Assembly (NCBI RefSeq): GCF_035046485.1
Contig: NC_085137.1
Span: forward strand, 443,800,334 to 443,864,333
Direction of reading: 5' to 3'
From: Aedes albopictus
Taxonomy: Eukaryota > Arthropoda > Insecta > Diptera > Culicidae
Length of the DNA: 64,000 nucleotides
Both the position numbers and the translations under genes were made by a program. This document shows, one piece after another, positions 46,140-57,659 of this stretch. How positions within the stretch are numbered: the first letter of the stretch is position 1; each line of letters begins with the position of its first letter. The notes below the pieces were generated by a model. That model was not told where the DNA came from. It was given only the letters and a program-made list of their open reading frames with translations, and did no database searches.

Positions 46140-47577
46140 CTTTTAAGGGACTCAGCAGTAGTAATACATCCTAGAATTTCTCTGGAAATTCCAACTATTC
46201 CCAAAATTTGTTTAGGGATTCCTCTAAAGATTTCTATTGGGATTCCTTCAGCTAGAACTCCTTGAAGAAGGCCAAAAAGAGTTTCAAGTGTAATACCATG
46301 ATTAATTTCTAGAGTAATCCATGAATTCCTGGATGAGTCTTTAGAAAAATCCCTGGAAGAAATCCCGAAGGTACTTCTGCAAGACTCGATTGTCTTGAAT
46401 AATCCCAGCAAGTTTTTGAAGGAATTCCTGGAGAAATTCTTAGTCGAATCCCTAAAAGAATTCTGGGAGGTATTACAGTAAGAATGACTGGAGGAGTCAG
46501 GAATGCCGGGATGAATCCAAAGAAAAAATCCTTGGAATACCCAGAGAAGTCCCTGAAAGAACCGGTAGAGGTATTCTGGAAGAATCAATAGAGAAAGCCA
46601 TGAAGGAATCGCGGGAGGATTTTCTGAAAGAATCTCAGGAAGAATTCCAGCCTAATGCTAGGATAAATTCGTATAGGAATCACTAGGAAGAATTTCTGGA
46701 GGAATTGATGAAAGAAGCACATGAGGAATTGTTCTAGGTTTTCTTGGAGGAAGGCAAAAAGGAGTTTCTGCAGGAATTCCATGAGGGTTTTCTGGAGAAA
46801 TCTTTGGATAAAATCGGTGGAGGAATTCCTAGATGAGTCCTTGGAGAAATCCCTGGTGGAGAAACCAAAGGAATTTCTGCAAGAATTCCAGGAAGATTGC
46901 CGGGATAGGTCTCAGCAAAAAAGCCAGGAGAAAGCTCTAGAAGAATCCGTAGCATAATTTCGGAAGTACCACAGTTAGAATTTCTGGAGGAAAAATTGCA
47001 GGAAAAACCGCATGAACTGCTAGAACAGTCACAGCTGGAATATCTGGAGGAATTCTTAGAATTCCGGGAGCTATCATATAAGTAATTTCTTGAGAAATCC
47101 TAAATTCAGCAATGCCAGGGGTATCTTAAGAGAAGTTCCTCTAACAAATGCCTGGAGGAATACCTACAGTTCTCCTTGAAGGAATCGGTAGAAGTATACT
47201 GGAGGAACTCCTGATGGAATCGCAGGAGGAACTTCTGGAGAAATCTCACCTCTTTCCCGAAAGTATTGCAGCAAGTAAGTATGCCTGGAGAAGTCCCTAG
47301 AAGTATTTCTGTAGGAGTCCTAATGGGAATTTCTTGAAGAATTCCAGCTGAAATTCATGGAGAAAGGTCAATAGAAATTCTTGGGGAAGTCCCCTGTGGA
47401 ATTTCTGGAGGAACCTCTGTAGAAAGTCCTGGATATATCCTTGAAGAAAAGTATGGAAGCATCAATGAAGGGATTTTATAGAAAAATCTCAGGGAGATCT
47501 TCCTGAAGAATTTCCGGAAGAACTTTCCTAGTAGAATTCCAGAAGGTACCACAGTGAGAATTTGTAGAGGAGGAAAG
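46140..47577. repeat. GGAATTCC-type array, reverse-strand form
   Basis: Units such as GGAGGAATTCCTGGA / AAGAATTTCTGGAGGAA occur at 12-30-base spacing. The 5' LTR of BEL copy 2 starts straight after it. The same strand form reappears beyond the displaced 3' LTR once the inversion is undone. Confidence 0.7.
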
Positions 47578-47582
47578 ACATT

Positions 47583-47927
47583 TGTACGCGACGAGCGCTC
47601 CACATAATGGGACGTTTTTACCAATCGCAGTGACCAATGCAGCGACCACAACCCGGATAAACAACGTTGTTAGTAACCGACACTCGACAGATGGGCTCCA
47701 TGGTGTATATAAGGAGCCCTCGCAATCCATTGGAGTCATTACCATCTTGGACACCAACCCATCAAGACCGAAGTCACCAATTAATGAATCGTTAGAATAA
47801 ACGTTTAGTTATTTAGTAGCAGAAGTGTGTTGTTCCTGGTTTCCCTTCCCCGGAATTGGTCCCTGTACCCGTTCCGCCAGTCCATCGTCCACCTATGATT
47901 CGTTGGGCTCACGACCGAGCCCAAACA
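47583..47927 (+). repeat. 5' LTR of BEL copy 2
   Basis: 345 bp, TGTACGCG...CCCAAACA, preceded by ACATT (47,578-47,582). It has a TATATAAGG box at about 47,705 and AATAAA at 47,797. It matches 53,899-54,243 on the other strand except for at least one difference (CTCCATGG versus CTCCGTGG). Confidence 0.95.
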
Positions 47928-47928
47928 T

Positions 47929-47946
47929 TGGTCCTTCGAGCCGGAT
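47929..47946 (+). other. Primer binding site of BEL copy 2
   Basis: TGGTCCTTCGAGCCGGAT, one base inside the LTR. It matches the first 18 bases of the BEL copy 1 site although the two elements' LTRs are unrelated, so both lineages prime from the same tRNA type. Confidence 0.75.
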
Positions 47947-48148
47947 CTGGACTGGAGTGCTGCTGCTAAGGAAGAAAGCGTTTTGCGTGGCTTCGATAGC
48001 GCAAAAAACCGTAGTTCGATTCTGAAGTTGGTATTCCTGGCCGCGACATCCGAGAAATTCCTCCCTCCAATCGCGTGTCGCCTTCATCGGACGGATATCC
48101 CGTGTGTGTTTTCTTCCGTTGCGATTGAAGTTCGAACGTGAGATCAAG

Positions 48149-49110
48149 ATGTCGTTATGCCGTACCCCACCCCGGAGAACAGAAAATCCGGAAGACATGA
48201 AGCTATTGACCATGAAACGAGGCCAGATAAAGGCGAAAGTGACAAGAATCTCCAATACTCTGTACACCGCTGAAGACGAACATAGGAGACTGCCGCTTCC
48301 CCTGCTCCGAGTTTATTCAAAAAACTTGCAAGTGATATACACCGAATACAATGACGTCCATAACATCATCACCGCCTCCGTGGAAGACGAAAACGTACAG
48401 GTCCAGGAGGAGAAATATATCGAATTTGAAGATCTTTATAACGAAACTCTAGTCAAGGTGGAAACAATGATAGAAGATATGGAGAAAGAAAATCGTTCCG
48501 TGCCATCAAGATCAACCTCAATAAACCAACCATCAGGCCAACCAGTTGTTGTCAACAACCATTCGTATCGCACACCCTTACCGACCTTTGACGGACGATA
48601 TGAAGCATGGCCACGTTTCAAGGCTATGTTTCAAGACATGATGCAGCGGTCCAACGATTCCGATGCGGTAAAGCTGTATCATTTGGAAAATTCATTGAAG
48701 AACGACGCGGAAGGTGTCATCGATATAGAAACGTTACAAAACAACAACTATACAAGAGCATGGGAGATTCTGGAAGAACGCTTCGGTAACCAGCGGCTGA
48801 TTATCGAGTCACACATCCTTGGTCTGCTGAATATGAAGAAGATATCGAAAAAATCATCGAAGGATTTGCGTAGCCTGGTGGATGAATGCTCCCGTCACGT
48901 CGATAATCTTATCAAGTTAGATCAGCGGCTCACCGGAATGTCCCAGATGTTTGTCGTAACCCTGTTGACGCGTGTGTTGGACGATCAGACTCGTGAATTT
49001 TGGGAAGCTTCCATCAATCAATCAGAACTTCCGGAATATGGACAAATGATCGAGTTCCTGAAACAACGGTGCGTAGTGTTGGAACGGTGTGAAAATGCTA
49101 CATGTACCAC
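48149..49110 (+). pseudogene. BEL copy 2 gag region
   Basis: A Pao-type gag, open as far as about 49,110. A charged N-terminus and coiled-coil-like segment come first, then DUF1759 starting at LPTFDGRYEAWPRFKAMF and running through YHLENSLKNDAEGVIDIETL to FLKQRCVVLERC. The same frame is open from 48,104, but MSLCRTPP at 48,149 is the more likely start. A frameshift near 49,090-49,110 separates it from the zinc-knuckle and pol frame, which BEL elements normally read in one frame. Confidence 0.85.
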
Positions 49111-52067
49111 AACTACCAAGCCGACGAATCCAAAGATCCATCCTACAAGTCGTCGCATGCCGCTACAGCGTCTTCAGAAACTACGTGCGACATTTGTTCC
49201 GGCCAGCATCAGAATTTCAAATGCCCTACGTTCCAGAAAATGACTATTGAGCAACGTCAAAGCAAGCTGAAGGCTATTAACTTGTGTTTCAACTGCCTGA
49301 GGAAGGGCCACCGCAGTGCAGCATGTCCCAGCGATAAATCTTGTGGAAAGTGCTCCAGAAGACACCATACTCTAGTTCATTTCGAGCAGCGGAAGAAATT
49401 GGACGCCAAAACGAATGCAAACCTCAAACTGCCTGAAGTGGACCCAGTATCAACGGATTCCGAACGTCCTGAACATGGTTCATATTCCAGTGTGTTTCGT
49501 CCTCCAAGCAAGCAAGTGTTTCTTATGACAGCGATGGTCATTCTCCGTTCCAAAAGTGGCCAAATTCATCAAGTTCGAGCGTTATTGGATTCTGGATCGC
49601 AGGTCAACCTTTTGTCGGAATCCGTGGTGAAGAAATTGAACCTGCCTAAATATCCAGCCAATGTTCCTGTAGTCGGTGTAGGAGGTGTGCGATCCCAAAT
49701 ACGTCATCGAGTAGCGGTCAGAATAGCATCAAACTATAGTGATTTTACTGAAACCATCGATTGTCTCGTCACGCCGAAGGTAACTGGTACTATCCCGTCC
49801 ATGAATATCAACGTGGATTCCTGGCGTATTCCCACCGGCGTCAAGTTAGCCGATGAATCATTCAACCGATCACGAGAACTGGAAATGCTGATAGGTGCTG
49901 AACACTTCTTCAATATTTTAAAACAAGGACAAATCAAGCTGGCGGATCATTTACCTACTATGTACGAAACGCAGTTCGGTTGGGTCGTTGCTGGTTCTTT
50001 TGAAGAAATTGAAGAGGACTCTCCTATGTGTTCTAACCTTGCTGTTTTCGATGGATTGGAAACATGTCTGCAGCGTTTTTTTGATCAAGAAGAAGTCAGT
50101 GAGCCAGCAATGCCGACAAGTGAGGAAGAACATTTTGAGGAACACTTTCAACGAACCTACCGTCGCAACAAGGATGGACGATTCGTGGTACAGCTGCCTT
50201 TCCGTGAATCAGTAAACCGATTGAAGAGTTCCAGATCTTTGGCTTTGAAGCGATTCATGATGTTGGAAAAAAGATTATCCCGAAATCCAGACCTGAAGGT
50301 CCAATACACAGCGTTCATTGACGAATACCAGTCGTTGGGACACTGCCGAGAAGTAAAGGAGGAAGAAGATCCTCCCAATTTTCAGACGTATTATCTACCG
50401 CATCATTGTGTCTTGAAGCCATCTAGTAGCAGTACGAAACTCCGTGTTGTGTTCGATGCCACAGCTAAAGCAAGTGAATTCTCGTTGAATGACGTATTGA
50501 TGACTGGAACAAATAGCCAAAGTGACCTGTTTAGCATCGTACTTCGTTTTCGGACCCATGCTTATGTATTTTCCGTGGATGTTGCCAAGATGTACCGGCA
50601 AATTCTCGTGGATCCTTCTCAGACTCGTTATCAGAGGATATTCTGGCGAAATCACCCAATGGAAACATTGAAGGTTTTGGAGCTGACGACTGTTACGTAT
50701 GGGACTTCAGCGGCTTCGTTTTTGGCTGTGAGAGCGCTTATCCAGTTAGCCCGTGATGAGATCGAAGAATATCCGGATGCGGCTGAAGTAATTTTGGATG
50801 ATTCTTACATGGACGACATTCTGACTGGATCAAATTCTGTTGAAACAACCAAGAAATTACGTTGTGATCTGGAAAAGCTGATGTTGAAGGGTGGATTTCC
50901 GATTCGAAAATGGTGCTCTAACTCGCAAGAGGTTCTTGAAGGAATTCCTGAAGTGGATCGAGAGACTTTGGTACCCATCAAGGACACTAGCGCTAATGGA
51001 GTTATCAAGACTTTGGGAATTTTGTGGGACCCGAAAAAGGATTTGTTCTTATTCAACAAGTCGTCTGATCAAATGGATAAGAAAGACAAGGTGACGAAGC
51101 GACATATCTTGTCACAAATAGCAAGGTTATTTGGTCCATTAGGACTGGTATCACCGGTAATCATAGAAGCGAAAATGATGATGCAATGCCTTTGGACTTC
51201 CAGTCTGGATTGGGATGATCAGGTTGAAGGTGATTTATTCCGACGGTGGACAGATTTCCAGAGATCATTATGCCAGCTCAACAGTTTCGAGATTCCAAGG
51301 TGCGTCGTGGTTCCTGATGTGGAAGCAATGGAGATCCATGGTTTCGCTGATGCCTCAAAATATGCGTATGGTGCCTGTATATATCTTCGCTGTCTTCGAA
51401 AAAATGGACCAGTCGTGGCTCATCTTCTTTGCAGTAAATCCAAGGTAGCACCTCTTCGTGAAATCACTATCCCTAGACTTGAACTGTGCGCCGCTCTACT
51501 GTTGGCCAGACTGGTAGATAAAGTAGTTTCGACACTGAAGCTAGAAATTCAAGAAATCAAACTATGGTCCGATAGTCAAATTGTCTTGGCGTGGTTGAAG
51601 ATGTCCATAGACCGGCTTCAAGTCTTTGTTCGCAATCGTGTATCCGAAATCAATAAACTATGCAAAGGTTGTCAATGGAATTACATCAAGACAGACAAAA
51701 ATCCGGCGGATATCGTATCCCGAGGAATGCGACCAGTCCAATTGAGCAGCTATGGTGGAACGGCCCAGCCTTTCTTCGTGAGGTCAATTATGAAGTAGAA
51801 CCTGCGGAAGACATTTCTGACAATACAATTCCCGAGTTGAAGGATGCGGTCGTCGCAAATACGATCACAGTGAAGCCGACAACCAATTTTGACCGGATTA
51901 ATTCGTTTTACAAACTACAACGTATATATGTATACAACTACAACTACAACGTGTATACGTATACAACGTATATATGCATATTATTATCTGTCAAGCAAAC
52001 GGAAATGGGTGAAATGGAAAAAGGGCAGAAAGAAGATCACGTATCAACATCTTCAACTTCTTCGTAA
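49102..52067 (+). pseudogene. BEL copy 2 pol: zinc knuckles, protease, RT, RNase H
   Basis: Open from 49,102 to 51,798. Zinc-knuckle-like CDICSGQH, CFNCLRKGHRSAAC and CGKCSRRHH come first, then an aspartic protease with ALLDSGSQ, RT with VDVAKMYRQI and the MDDIL catalytic pair (YMDD), and RNase H with HGFADAS, IPRLELCAALLLARL and WSDSQIVLAWL. A frameshift near 51,745 moves the reading to another frame (EQLWWNGPAFL, then FDRINSFYKLQRI). An ACTACA/GTATAC microsatellite at 51,920-51,975 swells the linker before the integrase. The coding sequence stops at an inversion junction near 52,070. Confidence 0.88.
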
Positions 52068-52080
52068 AATGTTATACATA

Positions 52081-52859
52081 TTAGAGTGGGTCAACGTTGC
52101 ATGGAGAAAATTTAAATTTGATCGCATCAATCCGAAACAAAGCTTCCCAAGTATTATTTATTACCTGCATAAATTCATATTAAAACTTAAATAAATCTTA
52201 TCAGTTCTGAAAATGTTACTTGGGTTTTCCAATCTGTATTAGCGTCTAAAACAACTTTGCAAAATTTTGGGAGTGATTGGTTGCATCCCCGTATTCCGCA
52301 TTGCGATTGAAATTTGTATGGAAGTTAGTAATGGGAAAACGTCCTTTTTTGCATTTTATTCATGAGTTGAATTTTTTTGTCTAATACCATGTAATCAATG
52401 ACGTTAAAGTATAGCCAAGGATATGCCGAAAAACTTTGCCGAAGACTGCAAAGTGATCTGAGTCATCTGACGCTTGTGAAAAACGTCACTCGCTTGGCAA
52501 CTTAGGCCAAAAATTGAGATTTTGTTATTGATGTTATTCCTTCACATGCTAAATGTTAAGCATCACCGGGCGATCTGTACGTTATAACTTTCTTCACAAG
52601 TGTCGGATCACTTTGCGGTCTTGAGCAAAGTTTTTTGGCATATCCTTGGCTATACTTTAACGTCATTGGTTACATGGTATTAGACAAAAAAATCAACTTA
52701 TGAGTAAAATGCTTCCCATACTAACTTCCATACAAATTTCAATTACAATGCCGAATACGGGGATGCAACCAATCGCTCCCAAATTTTGCTTTGTTTGGGA
52801 CAATAAAAGGAACCGAAAAAGCTTTGTTCCAAAAAATCGACTTTGTTGACCCAGTCTAA
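52081..52859. mobile_element. Foldback element with TTAGASTGGGTCAAC ends
   Basis: 779 bp. The left end TTAGAGTGGGTCAAC pairs with the right end (reverse complement TTAGACTGGGTCAAC). TACATA lies on both sides. The ~250-base arms share GTCTAATACCATGTAA and GGATATGCC-type blocks around a centre near 52,500. A smaller MITE (about 52,143-52,229, ends CCCAAGTA) is nested in the left arm. It abuts one inversion junction. Confidence 0.8.
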
Positions 52860-53034
52860 TACATATGTATGACATTGTGTCTTTCACATCGCTACCGATT
52901 AGACCCTGGTATAGTATTTGCAGCAACACCAACATAATGAATGTATTTCTGGAAAAAAGAACTAGAAATCAACAAAGTTTTAGAAGGCAGACTATTTATT
53001 GCACTCATAAATAACTAGAAACTACTTACTACTT

Positions 53035-53219
53035 ACTTTCAGTCCTGGGCACCCACGGTGGTGCAGAGGGCCAAATTGAAAGATATTCATCCTGGGCGAT
53101 TGCCAGCCATCGCCTTGACCAGGTCAAATTTCTGTCGACTTGCTTGATTTCGTTGTTGAGGCTGCGCCGCCATGAGCCTCTAGGTCTGCCTCTGCTGCGA
53201 TGTCCTGCTGGGTTCCAGT
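53035..53219 (-). pseudogene. LINE A 3' end, displaced by inversion
   Basis: The minus strand starts ACTGGAACCCAGCAGGAC and runs to the LINE A 3' end. It matches 268-455 of the copy at the window start. It continues exactly where 42,654-43,256 stops, apart from the 8-base duplication. The tail beyond, at 53,000-53,035, is AAAGTAAGTAGTAAGTAG on the minus strand, a short tandem tail. Confidence 0.85.
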
Positions 53220-53420
53220 CATTGGCCAGAGGTGCCTGGCACCCCCTAGAACATATTCGGCACCCCCTAGAATTTTTCCTTGACAGTCACCTAAAATTTA
53301 AAACTTCACGCAATGATTCTAATATTTATTAATAGCACATTTGAACAAAACTTAAGCACATCCGGAATTACTTATATGTATAACTGTTGTACGTTATGGA
53401 TATTATTGGTAAGAACAATC
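53220..53420 (-). mobile_element. Right end of the hAT-like element, displaced
   Basis: Starts CATTGGCCAGAGGTGCCTGG next to GTTCCAGT, the complement of ACTGGAAC. CACCCCCTAGAA appears twice (GGCACCCCCTAGAACAT and GGCACCCCCTAGAATTT). It shares CATTGGC with the left end at 43,257. Confidence 0.6.
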
Positions 53421-53893
53421 AATAGACTTCTACATAGATTCCTTCAGAAATACCTCTATCTATTCATACAGTGATTTCTCTAGGCTTCCTTTATGGATTC
53501 CTCCCGATATTGCTTCAATAAACTTCCCTTAGGATACTTCAGGCAGTCATGATGGGGTTGGATTTACTAGAAATTTCTGCAGAAATTGATCCAGCAAATT
53601 CTGCTAGGAATTTGGAAATTCTTACTATGATTCTTCTCGGAATTTTTCTAGGGATTCCTCTAAAAAATTCTATTGGAATTTTCTTTTGGAATTTCTGGTG
53701 GAATTATTCAAGCAATCTTCCTGGGATCCTTTTAGAAGTTCCTCCGGTGATTCTTCCACGAATTCGTTCAGAGATTTCATTCAGAGATTTTTCCAGAAAT
53801 TTCTCATGGAATTCCTTCAGGCACTTATATTGGCCTTCCTCCGGGAATTGTGGCTAGGATTCCTCAAGCAACTCCTGCTGCGATTCTTCCAGT
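53420..53893. repeat. GGAATTCC-type array next to the displaced 3' LTR
   Basis: GGAATTTCTGG / GATTCCTC variants. Relative to the BEL element its strand form agrees with 46,140-47,577 only if the segment is inverted. Confidence 0.65.
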
Positions 53894-53898
53894 AATGT

Positions 53899-54243
53899 TG
53901 TTTGGGCTCGGTCGTGAGCCCAACGAATCATAGGTGGACGATGGACTGGCGGAACGGGTACAGGGACCAATTCCGGGGAAGGGAAACCAGGAACAACACA
54001 CTTCTGCTACTAAATAACTAAACGTTTATTCTAACGATTCATTAATTGGTGACTTCGGTCTTGATGGGTTGGTGTCCAAGATGGTAATGACTCCAATGGA
54101 TTGCGAGGGCTCCTTATATACACCACGGAGCCCATCTGTCGAGTGTCGGTTACTAACAACGTTGTTTATCCGGGTTGTGGTCGCTGCATTGGTCACTGCG
54201 ATTGGTAAAAACGTCCCATTATGTGGAGCGCTCGTCGCGTACA
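53899..54243 (-). repeat. 3' LTR of BEL copy 2 (inverted relative to the 5' LTR)
   Basis: 345 bp on the minus strand, preceded in element orientation by a purine tract AAGGGGCAGAA and followed by ACATT (plus-strand AATGT at 53,894-53,898). This is the same 5-bp target duplication as at 47,578-47,582. Confidence 0.95.
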
Positions 54244-55670
54244 TTCTGCCCCTTGTTGGAATCCAATTCTGAATCTGGTTGATTATCATCCTGAAGAGGT
54301 AACGGAGCTAACTTGCTGACTGCCCGACGATATATTCCGCTTGTTGTTTGTACGTCAGAAACTCGTATGACACCGTCCTTCCCTGGATGAACGGCAATAA
54401 TTCTTCCTAGTTTCCATATTTGTGGTGGTTGATTGTCTTCTGCCAGTAAAACTACCGTGTCAATAGTAATGTTTGGTTGTTTCTTGGTCCACTTTGCTCT
54501 TGATTGGAGGGTTGACAGATACTCTCGAGACCACCTTTTCCAAAAATGATTCCGCAATTGATCCAGATATTGCCATCTCGTTAATCGATTTGTAGCGATG
54601 TTTTCGTATGAAGGTTTTAATATTGGTTCCAGTGGTCGTCCAAGCATCAGATGTGCTGGGGATATCGGCTGGGGATCATTTGGATCGTTTGATGAAGAAT
54701 ACAACGGTCGGGAATTGATTATTGACTCAATATGGGTTAGTACAGTGTAGAATTCTTCAAAATTTAGAATGGCGTTTCCCAGGGTTCTGGCTAAATGCGA
54801 TTTCACCACCTTTACTCCAGCTTCCCACAATCCTCCGAAATTGGGTGACCTTGGCGGAATGAACTCCCATTCTATTTCACGACGCAGTAGGTATTCGTTT
54901 ATCTTGTTCTTCTCGGCTTCCGTGTTGAAGAGAGTCCGTAATTGACGTAGCTCCTTGAATGCACCAACGAAATTCGTTCCATTATCGGAAAATAGTTTCC
55001 TTACCATACCCCGCCGATTGATGAATCGATCTAATGCGGCCAAGAATGCTTCCGTTGTCAGGTCCGATGCAAGTTCCAGGTGAACTGCCTTGGTCACTAC
55101 GCAAACAAATAAAGCGATGTATGCTTTCACGATTTTGGGCTTACGCTTGCCTTCCTTCACTGATACTGGTCCAGCATAGTCGACGCCAGTCAACTCGAAT
55201 GGTGCAGCAATGTTCACTCGATACTCAGGAAGATTTCCCATCAGAGGTTGAATCATCCTTGGCCTTGTGCGAAAACATCTTATACAGTTGTGGATTACCT
55301 TGCGGATGACTGAACGAGCGTTGATGAGCCAGAAATTCTGTCGAATCGCTGCCAAAACACCGGAATGACCTTCGTGGAATCGTTCTTCGTGAATTTTCTT
55401 GATTAGTAATTCTGTTATTCTGTGTTTCTGAGGAAGTATCAGTTGATGTTTGGCTTCAAAAGGTAAGTTAGAACCTTGTAGACGTCCGCCGACTCGCAGG
55501 AAACCATCTTCATCGATGAACGGTTGTAATGGGGCCAGACGTCTTGGTGTTTCACCTTGTTTAATACACTGCATTTCTTCTTGAAGTTCAGACTGCTGAA
55601 GAAGTCGTACGATATACTTCATTCCTTTACGCATGTCTTGTATGTTCAACTGTCCACATGCACTTTGTTA
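54219..55670 (-). pseudogene. BEL copy 2 integrase half, inverted
   Basis: An open frame of about 480 residues without its own start in context. The first recognisable residues are GQLNIQDMRKGMKYIV. It holds the integrase zinc-binding region HEERFHEGHSG...HNCIRC, the catalytic core with TGVDYAGP, FSDNGTNFVGA and FGGLWEAGVKVV (D, D, E), then NSRPLYSS and a C-terminal RIIAVHPGKDGVIRV region. It stops 24 bases inside the LTR. It is the direct continuation of the pol piece that ends near 52,070. The frame was intact when the inversion occurred. Confidence 0.92.
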
Positions 55671-55672
55671 AT

Positions 55673-56074
55673 CCCTGGGAGCAGGCTTGTCCACACTGAG
55701 TGCTTGAAAATTCTGCTCTTTGGATTTACACCATCAAACACATCATAAATTAGAAATCCTTTCATCTTATCAGATAGAAGGATGTTGAAATATCGTAAAC
55801 GTCATTTCGAACTGTCAAAAAAACGCACCGCAGAGCCGCGCGGGCCGTTCAAAGTGAAATTCACTAGAGTGTTTTCACCCGGTTGAAAATCTCTTTGCGC
55901 GCTCAGTGTGGCTCTTCGGTGCGGTTTTTTGACAGTTCGAAATGATGTTTACGATATTTCAACATCCTTCTATCTGATAAGATGAAAAGATTTCTAATTT
56001 ATGATGTGTTTGATGGTGTAAATCCAAAGAGCAGAATTTTCATGCGCTCAGTGCAGGACAAGCCTGCCTGGGAG
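55673..56074. mobile_element. Foldback element with CAGGCTTGTCC ends
   Basis: About 402 bp. The left GCAGGCTTGTCC...CACTGAG and right reverse-complemented GCAGGCTTGTCCTGCACTGAG begin ~160-base arms that also share CATCTTATCAGATAGAAGGA and CGAACTGTCAAAAAA. The central ~85 bases are GC-rich. It directly abuts the inverted integrase at the other inversion junction. Confidence 0.85.
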
Positions 56075-56079
56075 TCCGA

Positions 56080-57650
56080 GTTCGACGTACGAAACGAGCT
56101 ACGTGACCATGTCGTCCAGACAACGACGACGCACTCTGACCGTACCGAGTCCGTCCCAGAGACTGCATAACGTTTCTGTGTACACATACAACAAATTTTT
56201 GCCGGCACAATATTTCATCCGTTACCTAATCAATATCAAAAAGCCAAAACTCTCACCATACCGGTGCGCTGGCACGGTGCGTGGTGATGGCGAGGAGAGC
56301 GTCGTTTCACACGCTTACGCAGACTCCGGCCAGACAGAGGGAATGAATGTCGAATAACGACTTATTCAATTACACACATCTCATGCGTAGCCAGCCGGGT
56401 GGTATTGTGGAATGTCGTTGCACGGGTGAAGCTGTGAGGTTATTGTAGTTGATGAGTACAGTTGGAATTCCTGTGTTTTATGAAAATTGAAAAGTTGATC
56501 CTAAATACAGTCACTAAAGTGCAACTGTTTGATAATAACAAAGTGTGGTAAAGCGAAAGGGGTTCTTGGAGGAATCTTTCGAGCAAATTTTTGAGCATTT
56601 CTTAAAGAAAGTCCCAAAGGGAACCCTAAAGCTTGAGAAAGTTTTACAGAAAATCGAGGGAAAACCCTACACGTTTTGTACGGTTAGATTTGAATTCAAA
56701 CTCTCAACTGATGTGAAACATCCTTAACTTTAGTGGTATGTATTTCCCTCAAGTCTCTAGAAGTTCTTTTCCAAACTTGTCAAAAACATGGGTTAAGATG
56801 ATAAATTTTATACATTTCACTTAACAAATAGTAGAAGTGTAATTCATATATTTATTTGTTCAAATTGTATTGTTGTCTTCCACTCAATGCTTGTTATTTA
56901 AACAGCTTTAATTACGTGTCTCTCAATAGTCAATGGTGAACGAAAAATCAAATACATGATCGATTATGATTCCGCAACGATGACGTATTCGCACGTTATT
57001 TGTCTTGACATCATAACCGACCGCTGCCAGCAGCAGCGAAAGCACGTGTTGCACAACCCAAGCAAAACGTGCTGCTGCTGCCTGCTGCAGCTGCTTCAAT
57101 GCCTACAAACTCAGACCCCATTACACTTGCCCGCCATTCCGAGCAACCAAACCAACCAAGGAGTGATCTGGCGGCTACCTTCGACGCCCGTGTCCGAATT
57201 TGCCACCCAAACGTACAGATCGTGGAACGATTCCTACATGGAGAAAGCGATCCGTCTGTGTGGTGGCGCGGGCGGTCGTGCGAGCAAAAGAGATTGCACT
57301 TTTTCACAGCCGATACCTGGCTGCTGGTCGGCTTTTGGCGTTCGCGCGGGTATGGCACGCGCATAACCCCAATAAAACTCTTGCACTAACTGCGGCGATG
57401 GGGGTGTGCTGCTGGCTGTGCCAAAATAAAACGAGTAAGCACAGTAACTCTGGGGTGAAACATGCTACCGGCACAGTGTGTAGTTCGATGGTCAGAAATG
57501 ACAAAAATCACCAAAAACTTACGTTCTATGCTCAGGGATTTCGGGATTGATTTTTTAATTTAAAGCAGAAATAATCAATTAAGGAATTGATAAGGTTCTG
57601 ATTGAAACCGTAAACAAGGCGTGTACAGAATCAGTTGTTCCCTTTGTGAT
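56080..57650. other. No gene recognised; GC-rich 56,990-57,420
   Basis: The frame 56,103-56,357 (MSSRQRRRTLTVPSPSQ...) has no family that I recognise. The GC-rich patch contains GCTGCTGCTGCC-like CTG repeats and several overlapping open frames on both strands, which is what GC-rich DNA gives by chance. It may be regulatory or untranslated exon sequence. Confidence 0.3.
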
Positions 57651-57659
57651 AAGGACTAT

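Noticed and set aside
47582..47800. 72-residue ORF in the BEL LTR, also open at 54,026-54,289
   Set aside because: It lies in the LTR and is open in both copies because the LTRs are near-identical. There is no sign that it is translated.
56103..56357. 84-codon ORF MSSRQRRRTLTVPSPSQ...
   Set aside because: It has no recognisable domain, and a competing frame is open on the other strand. I have no support beyond length.
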